From the NCBI GenBank assembly GCA_040772505.1, contig JAXGYA010000005.1, positions 62,001 through 126,000 on the forward strand: a stretch of DNA of 64,000 nucleotides. The letters are read 5' to 3'. The DNA comes from Mariniphaga sp040772505 (GTDB lineage: Bacteria > Bacteroidota > Bacteroidia > Bacteroidales > Prolixibacteraceae). The translations under genes were made by a program, and so were the position numbers. The notes under the pieces are model-generated. The model was not told the DNA's origin and made no database searches. It saw nothing but the letters and a program-made list of their open reading frames with translations. Of this stretch, positions 35,493 to 44,600 are shown in pieces. Positions within the stretch are counted from its first letter, which is position 1; each line of letters begins with the position of its first letter.

Positions 35493-36269
35493 TTATTCCA
35501 AGGTGTTAGACAGTTCTTCGGTTAACCTCGATTTTAAATCTTCTTCTGTAATATCTTTTTCCTTCATTCTTCGTGTGCGGCAACGGCTGCACAATTCAGT
35601 AATGTTTTTAATCTCTCTGGCACTGGCAACAGTTCCTTCAAAAATTTCAGAAGTGCGGTCGGTGTTTATGTAAGAACAATCCGGGTATATGTGATATCTT
35701 GTTCCTGAGGGAGTCCAGTAAACGTTGTTAAAACCGTCATTAAGCAGTTCTATTTCTTTGGTTTGCTCGGTATATTGTTCTATGGAAGCAGGGTTAAAAT
35801 CGACCCCTGCAAAACCAGCAACCAAAAGGGCAATTACGGCAATAGTACCTGCAATGCCTTTGGTTTGCTTACTTAAATTTTTATTGGTGAAAATAAAAAT
35901 TACCAGAGGCAAAAAGGCCAAAACGCTCATTATTGCCCCCAACTGATTTTGAATAAAAAACTTCACCTTTTGTTTTTCGGAGGCCGGATCGAGCCTGTTG
36001 GCTTTTTTCCATAAATAGGAACCGGTTATTGCCAGTGCCAAAATCACAACAATGGCAACAATTAACCACACCAGATACTCATCGCTCAGCAGTTTCAAAA
36101 TGGCGAAAATTTGTCCTGCTATAGCAATAATCCATGCAAGAAATGCAAAAAGACGAAGCTGTTTGGCTTTTGCTTTGCTTTCGGGACTAGCTTCAAATAT
36201 TTTACCACCACCCTGGACGGCAGGTGACTCTACATCTTCTACTTTAGTAATTTTTTTCTTAGTTGCCAT
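35493..36269 (-). CDS. Membrane protein with C-terminal Cys-pair domain
   Basis: Not a family I can name. The 258 residues have a Lys-rich N-terminus, four hydrophobic segments (near 42-62, 66-88, 113-130 and 138-156), then a soluble part with 'YWTPSGTRYHIYPDCSYI' and 'ITELCSRCRTRR'. The Cys/His spacing (YHxxPDCSY ... CSRC) resembles small metal-binding modules that end 'PSGKKYHxxxC...LxPC' and occur after phosphohydrolase-type or nuclease proteins. A zinc-binding membrane protein is the most that can be said. Operon with the 65-residue gene. Confidence 0.7.
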   Translation of the reverse strand: MATKKKITKVEDVESPAVQGGGKIFEASPESKAKAKQLRLFAFLAWIIAIAGQIFAILKLLSDEYLVWLIVAIVVILALAITGSYLWKKANRLDPASEKQKVKFFIQNQLGAIMSVLAFLPLVIFIFTNKNLSKQTKGIAGTIAVIALLVAGFAGVDFNPASIEQYTEQTKEIELLNDGFNNVYWTPSGTRYHIYPDCSYINTDRTSEIFEGTVASAREIKNITELCSRCRTRRMKEKDITEEDLKSRLTEELSNTLE

Positions 36270-36415
36270 TGTGTATAAATTTTTAAATTATAATTTTATT
36301 ATTTTGATTGTCAATAAAGTAACAAAATTTTATTTTGGTAAATACAGGATATGGTTTTCCTTTCTGAATCTACCCGCTTTTACCTGTTTCAATTACCTGC
36401 AATGTAATAAAAATA

Positions 36416-37858
36416 TTAATTGTAATCATCCCCATTTAGACTCTGAATGACCGATTTTTGCCATTTTTCCATTTGAGAAAGCATCACTTTCACTTTTTCA
36501 AATTCTGAAGTAGCTATGCTATTCTGCTCCAGCGAATCGTTTTCAAGTTGGTAAAGCTCAAGTGTAATTTCGACGGAATTGTTTTGGATGCGGTGTAGTT
36601 TCCAGGGCCAGTCGAGCCACGCTGCGTGGCCGGGGAAGCTGTCTTCCGGGTATTGAACGGTAATTTTGCCTGCATCTAAAGCGAGCCGTGCCGAATCAGA
36701 TACTGTTTTTCCCTGTTTTTGGGCTTCCAACAGCTCTGCCATCCATTGTGCTGAAGGGGTTCTTCTACCCCGGGATGGGTATTGCCAAAAGCCCATAGGT
36801 TGAGGTCGATTTTTCATTTCACCTTCAATGGCAGGCAGCAGGCTGATTCCATCCATTATCGGTTTGTTCTCCAAATTTATGCCGGTTACTTCGAGCAGAG
36901 TAGGGAAAATATCAGATGTATTTGCGGGAAGGTTGATTGATTTGGGTTCCGGAATTTTTGCGGGCCACTCTATAATTGCCGGCACGCGCAGTCCGCCTTC
37001 GTAAATATCAGCTTTGTGTCCGCGACCACCTGTGGAGCCCACGTTGGGAAGACCGCCGTTGTCGCTGCAATACCAAAGCAGCGTATTCTTGTCTATCCCC
37101 AGATTTTTTAGCTCCTGCCTGAGTTTCCCTACTGCGCGGTCCATCCCGGTAATTTCGCCGTAAAAATGTTGTAGCTCCGGATCGAGGCCGGGATACAGCG
37201 CGCTATCCTGTGGGCTCGCAATGTGCGGAAGATGCGGAGAGCCAAACCATACCACTGTAAAAACGGGTTGCCCGGAATTCACATGCTTCCGAATGAATTC
37301 AATGGCAGCATCAACGGTAACTTCCGAGCTTTCGCCATTTAACTGAACAGCAGTCCCCTCGCGGCTCAGAATGGGGTCGTTGTCAAAAAAATTGGGCGCC
37401 GAAAGCCATTCGTCAAATCCGATGGCTCCCGGGTTTACCGGGCTTCCGGTTTGAACTGAACCCAAATGCCATTTCCCGAAATGACCGGTAACATAACCTG
37501 CCGATTGCAATACTTCGGCTATGGTTATTTCCTGCGGCCGCAGCGTGTTTCCCCAGCTAAAACAGCCAAAGCGGTTAGGGTGGCGGCCAGTCATTACACT
37601 TCCACGGGTAGGAGAACACACCGGCGCAGCAGCATAAAACCGGTCAAAGCGCAGTCCGCTGGCTGCCAGATTATCGAAGTTGGGTGTTTTCAACACCGGG
37701 TGTCCGTTATAAGCCATGTCGCCCCAACCCTGATCGTCAGCCATTACCAGAATGATATGAGGACGGGTGTCCGGTTCTTCTTTTTTTGTGCAACTGTTGA
37801 ATGTTGTTGCCAGGATGAAGGGAATTGCAAATAGCGCTAATTTTTTGAGCTGTTTCAT
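36416..37858 (-). CDS. Type I sulfatase (arylsulfatase-like), lipoprotein
   Basis: A 480-residue formylglycine-dependent sulfatase. The maturation motif is 'CSPTRGSVMTGRHPNR' (C-x-P-x-R) near residue 81, the metal-binding Asp pair is in 'ILVMADDQGWGD', and 'GKWHLG' and the substrate-site 'SDNGG' follow. The N-terminus is a lipoprotein signal with Cys in 'FNSCTKK'. It would remove sulfate esters from a glycan or aryl sulfate in the periplasm or at the cell surface. No SusC/SusD pair is adjacent. Needs an anaerobic or FGE-type activating enzyme, not seen in this window. Confidence 0.95.
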   Translation of the reverse strand: MKQLKKLALFAIPFILATTFNSCTKKEEPDTRPHIILVMADDQGWGDMAYNGHPVLKTPNFDNLAASGLRFDRFYAAAPVCSPTRGSVMTGRHPNRFGCFSWGNTLRPQEITIAEVLQSAGYVTGHFGKWHLGSVQTGSPVNPGAIGFDEWLSAPNFFDNDPILSREGTAVQLNGESSEVTVDAAIEFIRKHVNSGQPVFTVVWFGSPHLPHIASPQDSALYPGLDPELQHFYGEITGMDRAVGKLRQELKNLGIDKNTLLWYCSDNGGLPNVGSTGGRGHKADIYEGGLRVPAIIEWPAKIPEPKSINLPANTSDIFPTLLEVTGINLENKPIMDGISLLPAIEGEMKNRPQPMGFWQYPSRGRRTPSAQWMAELLEAQKQGKTVSDSARLALDAGKITVQYPEDSFPGHAAWLDWPWKLHRIQNNSVEITLELYQLENDSLEQNSIATSEFEKVKVMLSQMEKWQKSVIQSLNGDDYN

Positions 37859-37900
37859 AGTATTGTAGTTTTTGTAAAAATAAAAATTAATAGACCCGGG

Positions 37901-37933
37901 AAAAAAGAGTGTGGTTTAACAAAACCACTCTCT
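37901..37933 (-). terminator. Terminator after the 79-codon ORF
   Basis: On the minus strand a hairpin (GAGAG..GTGGTTT with AAACCAC..CTCT, one 2-base bulge) is followed by TTTTTT (37906-37901). It lies 26 bases after the stop of the small ORF and just before the sulfatase gene, so it ends an upstream transcript. Confidence 0.6.
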
Positions 37934-37958
37934 ATATAAGCATTCTGTAAGCTTTTTA

Positions 37959-38198
37959 TCAATATGTGAAAATTACTTTCATCAGGTCAGGAGAGGCGTT
38001 CGCATCCCATCTATCTTTTATAGCAATAAAATAGTCTTTCCCCTCCTCGGGAATATCAACTTTACAAGGGATTTGAGAAGAGGAAACTTCTTTGAGTTTT
38101 CCCTCTTCATTTATTGTATATACGACTGCAGTTGCTTCTATTGTACCAAAATTTTCTACTTTAATATTAAGCTCTCCTTTTTTCTGTGGGATGAACAC
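37959..38198 (-). CDS. Short ORF, possible gene remnant
   Basis: A 79-codon frame with a GTG start at best; an in-frame TGA lies nine codons upstream and there is no ATG. The sequence ('ELNIKVENFGTIEATAVVYT', then 'KDYFIAIKDRWDANAS') looks like the end of an Ig-like beta domain of a secreted protein rather than a whole protein. A terminator follows, so it may be the last piece of a decayed gene. Family not recognised. Confidence 0.35.
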   Translation of the reverse strand: MFIPQKKGELNIKVENFGTIEATAVVYTINEEGKLKEVSSSQIPCKVDIPEEGKDYFIAIKDRWDANASPDLMKVIFTY

Positions 38199-38292
38199 AA
38201 TAGTTTTTCTGTTTTCATTTCAATTCAATTTTTTTTGTTAGATACTTTCCTATTAGTGTCAATAATAAAACTGCACACTTGTGCTTGCAATA

Positions 38293-38514
38293 TAACTTGC
38301 TAATCTTGTATATTTTCTAATACTATTTTTTATAATTGCCTTAACACTTTGCAAGTTACTCTTTTTTTTAAAATTCCCAAGTTGATAGGCATTTCTCCGC
38401 TCGCACCGATTACAAATGCGTGCGAGCAGAGAAAAGATCTATGAGCCAAAGCTATAAATTTGAAAAATCGGATGGATTGTATTTTATAAGCCTTACAATT
38501 TAGGAATTAAGGCA
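38293..38514. other. Structured non-coding region with long-range helices
   Basis: No ORF. Perfect complementary pairs are TAACTTGC (38293-38300) with GCAAGTTA (38351-38358), TGCCTTAA (38337-38344) with TTAAGGCA (38507-38514), and a 14-bp hairpin at 38393-38406/38420-38433 that includes GCTCGCAC/GTGCGAGC. The first two helices cross and so would exclude each other or form a pseudoknot. The GATTACAAATGCG loop of the hairpin recalls transposon-associated repeats in Bacteroidota. Either a structured RNA or remnants of mobile DNA. Confidence 0.4.
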
Positions 38515-38610
38515 CAGTTGAGCCCTGAAAAAAGGCAGTAGGATGATTTTCCTGCTGCCTTTTTTCATGGGTAGTTATCATCAAAATTCACGCTCAATTG
38601 TGTTTTAATT
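38505..38610 (+). ncRNA. Long imperfect palindrome enclosing a terminator hairpin
   Basis: Outer arms 38505-38523 and 38592-38610 pair over 19 bp on the plus strand, with all three deviations being G-U pairs. Nested inside is a 15-bp terminator hairpin, 38528-38542 with 38551-38565, also with one G-U pair, ending in six T. It has no plus-strand gene on either side, so it could be the 3' end of a small RNA; a palindromic mobile element is the alternative. Confidence 0.35.
38528..38566 (+). terminator. Strong intrinsic terminator (possibly bidirectional)
   Basis: A 15-bp stem with loop ATGATTTT, an A run on the left and a T run on the right. On the minus strand the same hairpin has a single A-C mismatch and could end read-through from the tRNA gene. 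Confidence 0.75.
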
Positions 38611-38762
38611 CGTGCCTACCTCCAGGCAGGTTGGGCTTAACCCTTGCAGCACAGCGAGGAAGCATAAAGGGGATTAATGCGGGCCCCTGTTTTCCAGACT
38701 TATTCACGGCGTGACTTAAAGGCACACCGTGAATGGTTTAATGTCCTCCCTTATCTTCAATG
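38611..38762. other. Hairpin-rich spacer next to tRNA-Gly
   Basis: No ORF. A hairpin at 38702-38734 (ATTCACGG/CCGTGAAT extended by GTG/CAC) and one at 38615-38630 (CCTACC/GGCAGG) each have one mismatch that becomes a G-U pair on the minus strand, suggesting minus-strand transcription from the tRNA side. Confidence 0.4.
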
Positions 38763-38834
38763 AGCGGGAAACGGGGATCGAACCCGCGACCCTCAGCTTG
38801 GGAAGCTGATGCTCTACCACTGAGCTACTCCCGC
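38763..38834 (-). tRNA. tRNA-Gly (anticodon CCC)
   Basis: A 72-nucleotide cloverleaf on the minus strand: acceptor stem GCGGGAG with TTCCCGC (last pair G-U), D arm with AGCTCAGTGGTAGAGCA, anticodon arm TCAGC-TTCCCAA-GCTGA, and T arm CGCGGGTTCGATCCCCG. The discriminator base is U, usual for glycine; CCA is not encoded. Confidence 0.95.
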
Positions 38835-38902
38835 ATGTTTTCAGGGAGTGCAAATTTAAAAACTTTTAAACTTTCGTACGCTTTCCCTGAAAAAATTTTC
38901 TT

Positions 38903-40216
38903 TTAAATTTTCGGCAGTTTCCACGCCTGATTATAATTCAGACGGGTGAGTTTATCTGCCTCTTCCTCTAAAAATTTCTGAGCCACATCATCCCAGTGAA
39001 TTACCTCCCCTACCCTGTATGCAATATTTCCCATTTCGGAAACAATGGCTGTTTTTGCCCCAACTTCCACTGATGCATTTGGTGTTCCGCCCTTGCGGAT
39101 GCAATCCAGAAAATTTTGCACATGCTCTTTTAAGCCATCCCCGTAGTTATCCTTTTTATAGCCTTCAAAAAACGGCTCTTTTTTGGCATCATTGCGGTCG
39201 GGCATTAGCTGATAACCACTGCGGTCAACAACTAAGGTTCCTTTTTGCCCAACAAATGCCACTCCGTGCCCTTTCCCGTAGGGGCCGATTCCCGGATTCA
39301 ATCCGCATTCCCAGACCATGGTGTGCTTCGGGTAGCCATAAAGAGCCTGCTGTATGTCGGGAGTTTCAATAGCTCCCTCTTCGTGATAGAAAATTCCTCC
39401 TCCGGGCGATATCTTTTGCGGCATTCCTGCATCCATGGCATACATGGCAAAATCGAGCAGATGAACGCCCCAGTCGGTCATGGCACCACCTGCATAATCC
39501 CACCACCAGCGGAAATTGTAATGAAAACGGTTGGCATTAAAAGGACGTTTTGGTGCAGGCCCAAGCCACATGTCGTAGTCCACATGTGCCGGCGGATCAG
39601 AGTCCGGCATTGCCGGGTACGGTTCGTCATAACCTTTGTAAATCCATGCTTTCACAAGGTGAACATCACCCAGCTGACCCGATTTGACAATGTCGGAAGC
39701 TTCAAACCAATGTTTTGAGCTTCGCTGCCACATACCCACCTGCACGGCAAGCTTAGGATATTTTTTTGCTGCCCTTACCATGGCATAACACTCCTCAATA
39801 CTATGCGCCATCGGCTTTTCCACAAATACATGCTTGCCAGCCTCCAAAGCCATGATGGTCATGTGCGCATGCCAGTGGTCGGGCGTTCCGATGATTACGG
39901 CATCAATATCGGGATTGTCCAGCATCTCCCTAAAATCGGCATACAGCAACGGTCTCTTCTGAGTCATTTTTTCCACATCCGCCGCACGCGACTCCAAAAT
40001 GTTTGCATCCACATCACACAAAGCGACACATTCCACATTGTTCCCATCTTCTAAAAAGCTCTTAAGGTCGCTGAACCCCATGCTCCGGCAGCCAATCAGG
40101 CCGACATTCACTTTTTCGGATGGCGATGCACAGGCATTCATAATAGCAGGAAAGGCGCTTATGGCAGCAGTGGCAATCGCCGAATTCTTAATAAATTGTC
40201 TCCTGTTAGAATTCAT
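38903..40216 (-). CDS. Exported Gfo/Idh/MocA-family oxidoreductase
   Basis: A 437-residue NAD(P)-dependent oxidoreductase with a Tat-like leader ('NRRQFIKNSAIATAA'), so probably folded before export with its cofactor. The Rossmann motif is 'VGLIGCRSMGFSD', followed by 'ALCDVDANIL', 'IIGTPDHWHAHM' and the catalytic-lysine stretch 'HVFVEKPMAH'. The C-terminal part with 'WWWDYAGGAMTDWGVHLLD' is typical of the large Bacteroidota/Planctomycetes group related to glycosidase family GH109. Substrate unknown. Single gene, head-on to nothing, downstream of tRNA-Gly by orientation. Confidence 0.93.
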   Translation of the reverse strand: MNSNRRQFIKNSAIATAAISAFPAIMNACASPSEKVNVGLIGCRSMGFSDLKSFLEDGNNVECVALCDVDANILESRAADVEKMTQKRPLLYADFREMLDNPDIDAVIIGTPDHWHAHMTIMALEAGKHVFVEKPMAHSIEECYAMVRAAKKYPKLAVQVGMWQRSSKHWFEASDIVKSGQLGDVHLVKAWIYKGYDEPYPAMPDSDPPAHVDYDMWLGPAPKRPFNANRFHYNFRWWWDYAGGAMTDWGVHLLDFAMYAMDAGMPQKISPGGGIFYHEEGAIETPDIQQALYGYPKHTMVWECGLNPGIGPYGKGHGVAFVGQKGTLVVDRSGYQLMPDRNDAKKEPFFEGYKKDNYGDGLKEHVQNFLDCIRKGGTPNASVEVGAKTAIVSEMGNIAYRVGEVIHWDDVAQKFLEEEADKLTRLNYNQAWKLPKI

Positions 40217-40314
40217 TTAATGTATTTTAAATTGATTATTTTTTGAAAATCGTAAAGATAGCCTATATCAGAAGAATTTTCACAATAAAAAAACTATTGT
40301 TTGATGAATTTTTT

Positions 40315-40390
40315 TGAACCACAGAGTTCTCGGAGGAGCACGGAGAGTTTTTTTCTTTTCTCTGTGTTTCTCGGTGTTCTCAGTGGTGAA
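40315..40390. repeat. Imperfect inverted repeat of the ACCACAGAG type
   Basis: The left arm starts GAACCACAGAGTTCTCGG and the right arm, read on the other strand, starts TTCACCACTGAGAACACCG; arms of about 33 bp flank a short T-rich centre. A further single arm, GAACCACATAGGCACATT, follows at 40399. Such CTCTGTG/ACCACAGAG repeats are frequent between genes in many bacteria. Confidence 0.65.
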
Positions 40391-40519
40391 TTCTTCTTGA
40401 ACCACATAGGCACATTAGGGAACATAGGTATTCACGAATTCACATTTCAACACATTGCTGCATCACTTCAATCACGATTTTCAACACTTCAGCAAACTTT
40501 TCCGCTGTTTAAGGCATGT

Positions 40520-40541
40520 ATGGTTTATTTTTCTAAACCAT
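40520..40541. promoter_or_regulatory. Perfect 8-bp palindrome before the RND operon
   Basis: ATGGTTTA (40520-40527) and TAAACCAT (40534-40541) with a 6-base spacer. It lies 72 bases before the first efflux gene and could be an operator or an mRNA hairpin; no regulator is tied to it by sequence. Confidence 0.35.
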
Positions 40542-40612
40542 TTAATTGCCAAAAAACCCAAAAAAATAAATTATAACACATAATAAACATTCAGATTTTA
40601 AAGAAACATACC

Positions 40613-41683
40613 ATGAAAACTCTCAGAAACATCATGTTTATTCTGGTTTTCCCGCTTCTGCTTGTCGCTTGCTCCAGCAATAACGGCAATTCAGGCAGTG
40701 AGATTATCAGAAGGGTAAAGATTGAACCGGTTTGTAAGGCCGATTCGCTTTTGACAAGAACTTATCCCGGAATAGTCAGGGAAGCCAATGAGGTGAATCT
40801 GGCATTTCGCGTAGCCGGACCAATAAAAAAAATCTTAATAAAAGAAGGTGATTTTGTGAAAGCCGGCCAGCTGATTGCACAAATGGACACCCGCGATTAT
40901 GAAGTTCAGTTGCAGGCTGCCCAGGCGCAATACGATCAGGTGAAGGCGGAAGCCGACCGCGTAATTGAGCTGCACAACCGCCAGAGCATTTCTAACAACG
41001 ATTATGACAAGGCAATCAACGGAATGAAGATGGTAGATGCACAGTTGAAAAATGCCAGAGACCAGTTGAATGACACCCGTCTATTGGCGCCTGTATCGGG
41101 ATACATCCAAAAAGTGAACTTCCTTGAAAATGAACTTGTGGATGCCGGTATGCCTGTTGCCTCCATGCTTGATATGGGGCATTATCAGGTTGAGGTGGAC
41201 ATTCCGGTTTCACTCTATGTGAACCGTGCGGCAATCGTCTCTTTTTCAGGGATGCAGTCTGACATTTCTAAGGAAGAGTTTCCGCTCCAGTTGCTGAGCT
41301 ATAGCAAAAAAGCTAACAACAATCAGCTGTATAAACTGCAATTGCGCATCAATCCGGCAAACCAGCCAAAACTGGCGCCCGGCATGGATTTGCAGGTGAA
41401 AATGTTTATGCAGAATGAAACGGCACAGTTGGCATGCATTCCACTGAATGCCCTGTTCAATGAAGACGGAAAAACATTTGTCTGGCTCTTTAAACCGGAC
41501 GGCACCGTAAAAAAACAGGAAGTTATAACCGGCAAACTCACCGGCGACGGAAGAATCCGGATTACACAAGGATTGGAAGTTGATGAGCTGATTGTGGTTG
41601 CCGGTGTAAATCTTCTGCATGAAAACGAAAAGGTGGAACCGCTTGAGCCGGTTTCCAAAACCAATATCGGAGGACTTTTATAA
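40613..41683 (+). CDS. RND efflux periplasmic adaptor (membrane fusion) lipoprotein
   Basis: A 356-residue HlyD/AcrA-type adaptor. Lipobox 'LLVACSS' with Cys near residue 20; then the split lipoyl domain ('GPIKKILIKEGDFVKAGQLI' and 'LNDTRLLAPVSGYIQKV'), a short coiled-coil hairpin ('LQAAQAQYDQVKAEADRVIE') and beta-barrel domain. It links the inner-membrane pump to the outer-membrane channel. First gene of a three-gene operon; its TAA overlaps the ATG of the pump gene by one base (TAATG). Confidence 0.95.
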   Translation: MKTLRNIMFILVFPLLLVACSSNNGNSGSEIIRRVKIEPVCKADSLLTRTYPGIVREANEVNLAFRVAGPIKKILIKEGDFVKAGQLIAQMDTRDYEVQLQAAQAQYDQVKAEADRVIELHNRQSISNNDYDKAINGMKMVDAQLKNARDQLNDTRLLAPVSGYIQKVNFLENELVDAGMPVASMLDMGHYQVEVDIPVSLYVNRAAIVSFSGMQSDISKEEFPLQLLSYSKKANNNQLYKLQLRINPANQPKLAPGMDLQVKMFMQNETAQLACIPLNALFNEDGKTFVWLFKPDGTVKKQEVITGKLTGDGRIRITQGLEVDELIVVAGVNLLHENEKVEPLEPVSKTNIGGLL

Positions 41684-44600
41684 TGTATCTATCCGAATAT
41701 ACTTTTAAAAATAAAGCCATCATCTGGTTTATTATGTTCAGTATGGTGGCAGGCGGAATTCTGGCATACCGCTCCATCAGCAAACTGGAAGATCCTGAAA
41801 TAGTGGTGATGATGTCGCAAATCGTAACGGTTTATCCCGGGGCAACAGCCCACGAAGTGGAGATGCAGGTAACCAATGTGATTGAACAGGAGCTGAATAA
41901 TTTAGCAGACCTGGAGTCGATGCGCTCCAAGTCCATGCCCAATGTTTCAATTGTGCAGGTTATGCTGGAACTGACCGTACCGCAAAATGAGATTGAACAG
42001 CGCTGGGATTTTCTTCGAAGAAAAATTAACGAAGTGATTCCAAAATTGCCAGAAGGGGCTCAAACGCCAATGGTTTTCGATGATTTTGGCGACGTTTACG
42101 GTATGTTCTATGCCATGACCGGAGATGGTTTTTCCTATAAGGAAATGAACGAAATGGCGCATTACATCAAACGTGAGATGTTAGCCCTGAAGGGTGTTGC
42201 CCGGGTTGAAATTTATGGTGCACAGGAACCGGTAACCGAAGTTGTTTTTTCTCCCTCGAAAATGGGAGAAATGGGCGTTTTTCCGATTCAGGTGTTAGCC
42301 GCTCTTTCCGGTGAAAATACAATGGTCTATCCCGGAGCGCTGCAAACCGGAGACCAGCTGCTCAATATTTCCGTAAACGGAAAAATTTCAAGTTCCGAAG
42401 ATGTGGCTAATGTGCTGGTTAAAGGGCTTGACGGCAGCATTATCCGTTTAGGCGACCTTGCTGAAGTGAATGAAACTTATGCTGAGCCGCCGCGCAACAC
42501 CATGCTTCTGAACAACAGGGAAGCAATCGGAATTTCACTCTCCATGGAGTCAGGCGAAAACATTGTGGAAGTGGGAAAACGGGTTGAAAAGCGGCTGGCA
42601 GAACTGCAAAAAAACATTCCGGTGGGTTATGAGTTTGAAAAGGTATTTTTTCAGCCCGACCTGGTAAACAGCGCTATTAACGGATTTGTTAAAAACCTGA
42701 TTGCTTCGGTGATTATTGTTATTCTGGTGCTCATGGTTTCAATGGGTTTCCGCAGTGGTTTTATCATCGGAACGGGATTGCTGCTCACAATTTTTGCTAC
42801 TTTCCCAATTCTGCTGGCAGCCGGCGGAACTCTGCAGCGCATCTCCCTGGGAGCTTTCATTGTGGCAATGGGTATGCTGGTTGACAACGCCATTGTAGTT
42901 TTGGACGGAATTCTGGTTGATTTAAAAAAAGGCGTTGAACGAAAAAAAGCGCTGATTCATCCGGCAACACGAACCGCATGGCCACTGCTTGGGGCAACTT
43001 TCATAGCGGTCATAGCTTTTTTCCCGGTCTATCTCTCAAAGGATGCTGCCGGAACCTATGCCCGCGACCTTTTTGTGGTTCTTTGCATATCGCTGTTCAT
43101 CAGCTGGCTGTTGGCTATGACGCAAATCCCTTTGTTTGCCGAAAAATTCCTGAAAAACAAAAAAAAGAAAAAAGAAAGAGAGTTATACAGTGGCTGGGGT
43201 TATCGCAAGTTTCGGGAATTGTTAACCCTTTTGCTTCGCTATAAAACGGTTACTCTCACTGTTTCCGTTTTACTTTTAGCGGTGTCAGCCCTTTACTTCG
43301 ACAAAATCAAAAAAGCTTTCTTTCCGGATTTCAACTACAGTCAGGTTTACATTGAATACAAGCTTCCGGCAAGCACTAATCCTCAAAAGGTTACTGAGGA
43401 TTTAAAGGAAATTTCCGAATATTTCCTCTCGCTGGATGAGGTGAAGCAGGTTGTTGCCAGCCAGGGGCAGACTCCAACCCGCTATTGCCTGGTGAGGCCG
43501 ATGGGCGAAGCGGCAGACAATTATGGCGAACTGATTGTGGATTTTAAGGATTACAAAACGATGGTTCGCATGAAGCCCTTGCTGAGCGAATATTTGCACA
43601 CTCAATTCCCGGATTCAAAAGCGCGTATCCGAAAGTATAATCTTTCAATCAAATCTTCACACACGGTTGAAGTTGAGTTTACCGGTCCTGATCCGTCAGT
43701 ACTTCGCGACCTGAGCAGACAGGCAAAAGAGATATTCCATAAAAATCCCTACGCCGACCCCTACACCATTGAAGATGACTGGGAACCGATGGGGCAGATG
43801 TTTGTTGCGCGATACATGCAGCAATCTGCAAGGAGAGCCGGCACAACCCGTTCGGATGTAAGCAATGCCATTTTAGCAGCAACCGACGGATTACCGATAG
43901 GCGAATTTTACGACGGACAAACGCGAGAAAGCATTGTGATGAAAGTGCGCAATCCTGACGGCACACGCATCGAAAATCTGGAAGATATTCCTGTTTGGAG
44001 CATGCTGCCCGACATATCGGGAATGAATGAAAATACGATTCAGGAGCTGCTTTTAGGAATTAAATCCATTGATGAACTGACCAGAGAGCTGATTAGTCCG
44101 GTTCCTCTGCGGTCAGTAACCCGGGGCATTGAACTTGAATGGCAGGATCAGGTTGTCAGGCGTCTGAACGGGCAACGCTCAATGCAGGTTCAGTGTGAGC
44201 CGCTGGATGAATTTAATCCGACAATTGTGCGCCGGGCAATGCTCCGGGAGATTGAGAATATTCAACTTCCCGACGAGTACAGTATGAGCTGGGTAGGCGA
44301 ACACGAATTGAAAGGGGAAGCTCTGTACAATATTTTCAGCTATCTGCCCATTTCAGTGATCCTGATTATCCTGACGCTCATCATTCTTTTCAGGGATTTC
44401 AGAAAACCTATTATCGTACTCTCCTGTATTCCAATGGCTTTTGTCGGCATTGTTCCCGGAATGATTATAGCTGGGCAGCCATTTACGTTCATGGCAATTA
44501 TTGGCGCATTCGGACTGATGGGTATGATTGTGAAAAATGCGATCGTACTTCTTGATGAAACAGAAACACTCATTTCAACAGGTGTTGAAAAATATCATGC

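Larger units (their letters stand above)
40217..40612. other. Intergenic region before the efflux operon
   Basis: No gene. It contains an imperfect inverted repeat (40315-40390), a related single arm (40398-40430) and an 8-bp palindrome (40520-40541), each listed separately. Confidence 0.7.

Noticed and set aside
38763..38834. tRNA-Gly as an integration site of a mobile element
   Set aside because: No second copy of the tRNA 3' end and no integrase gene were seen in the window, so only the structural oddity beside it is reported.
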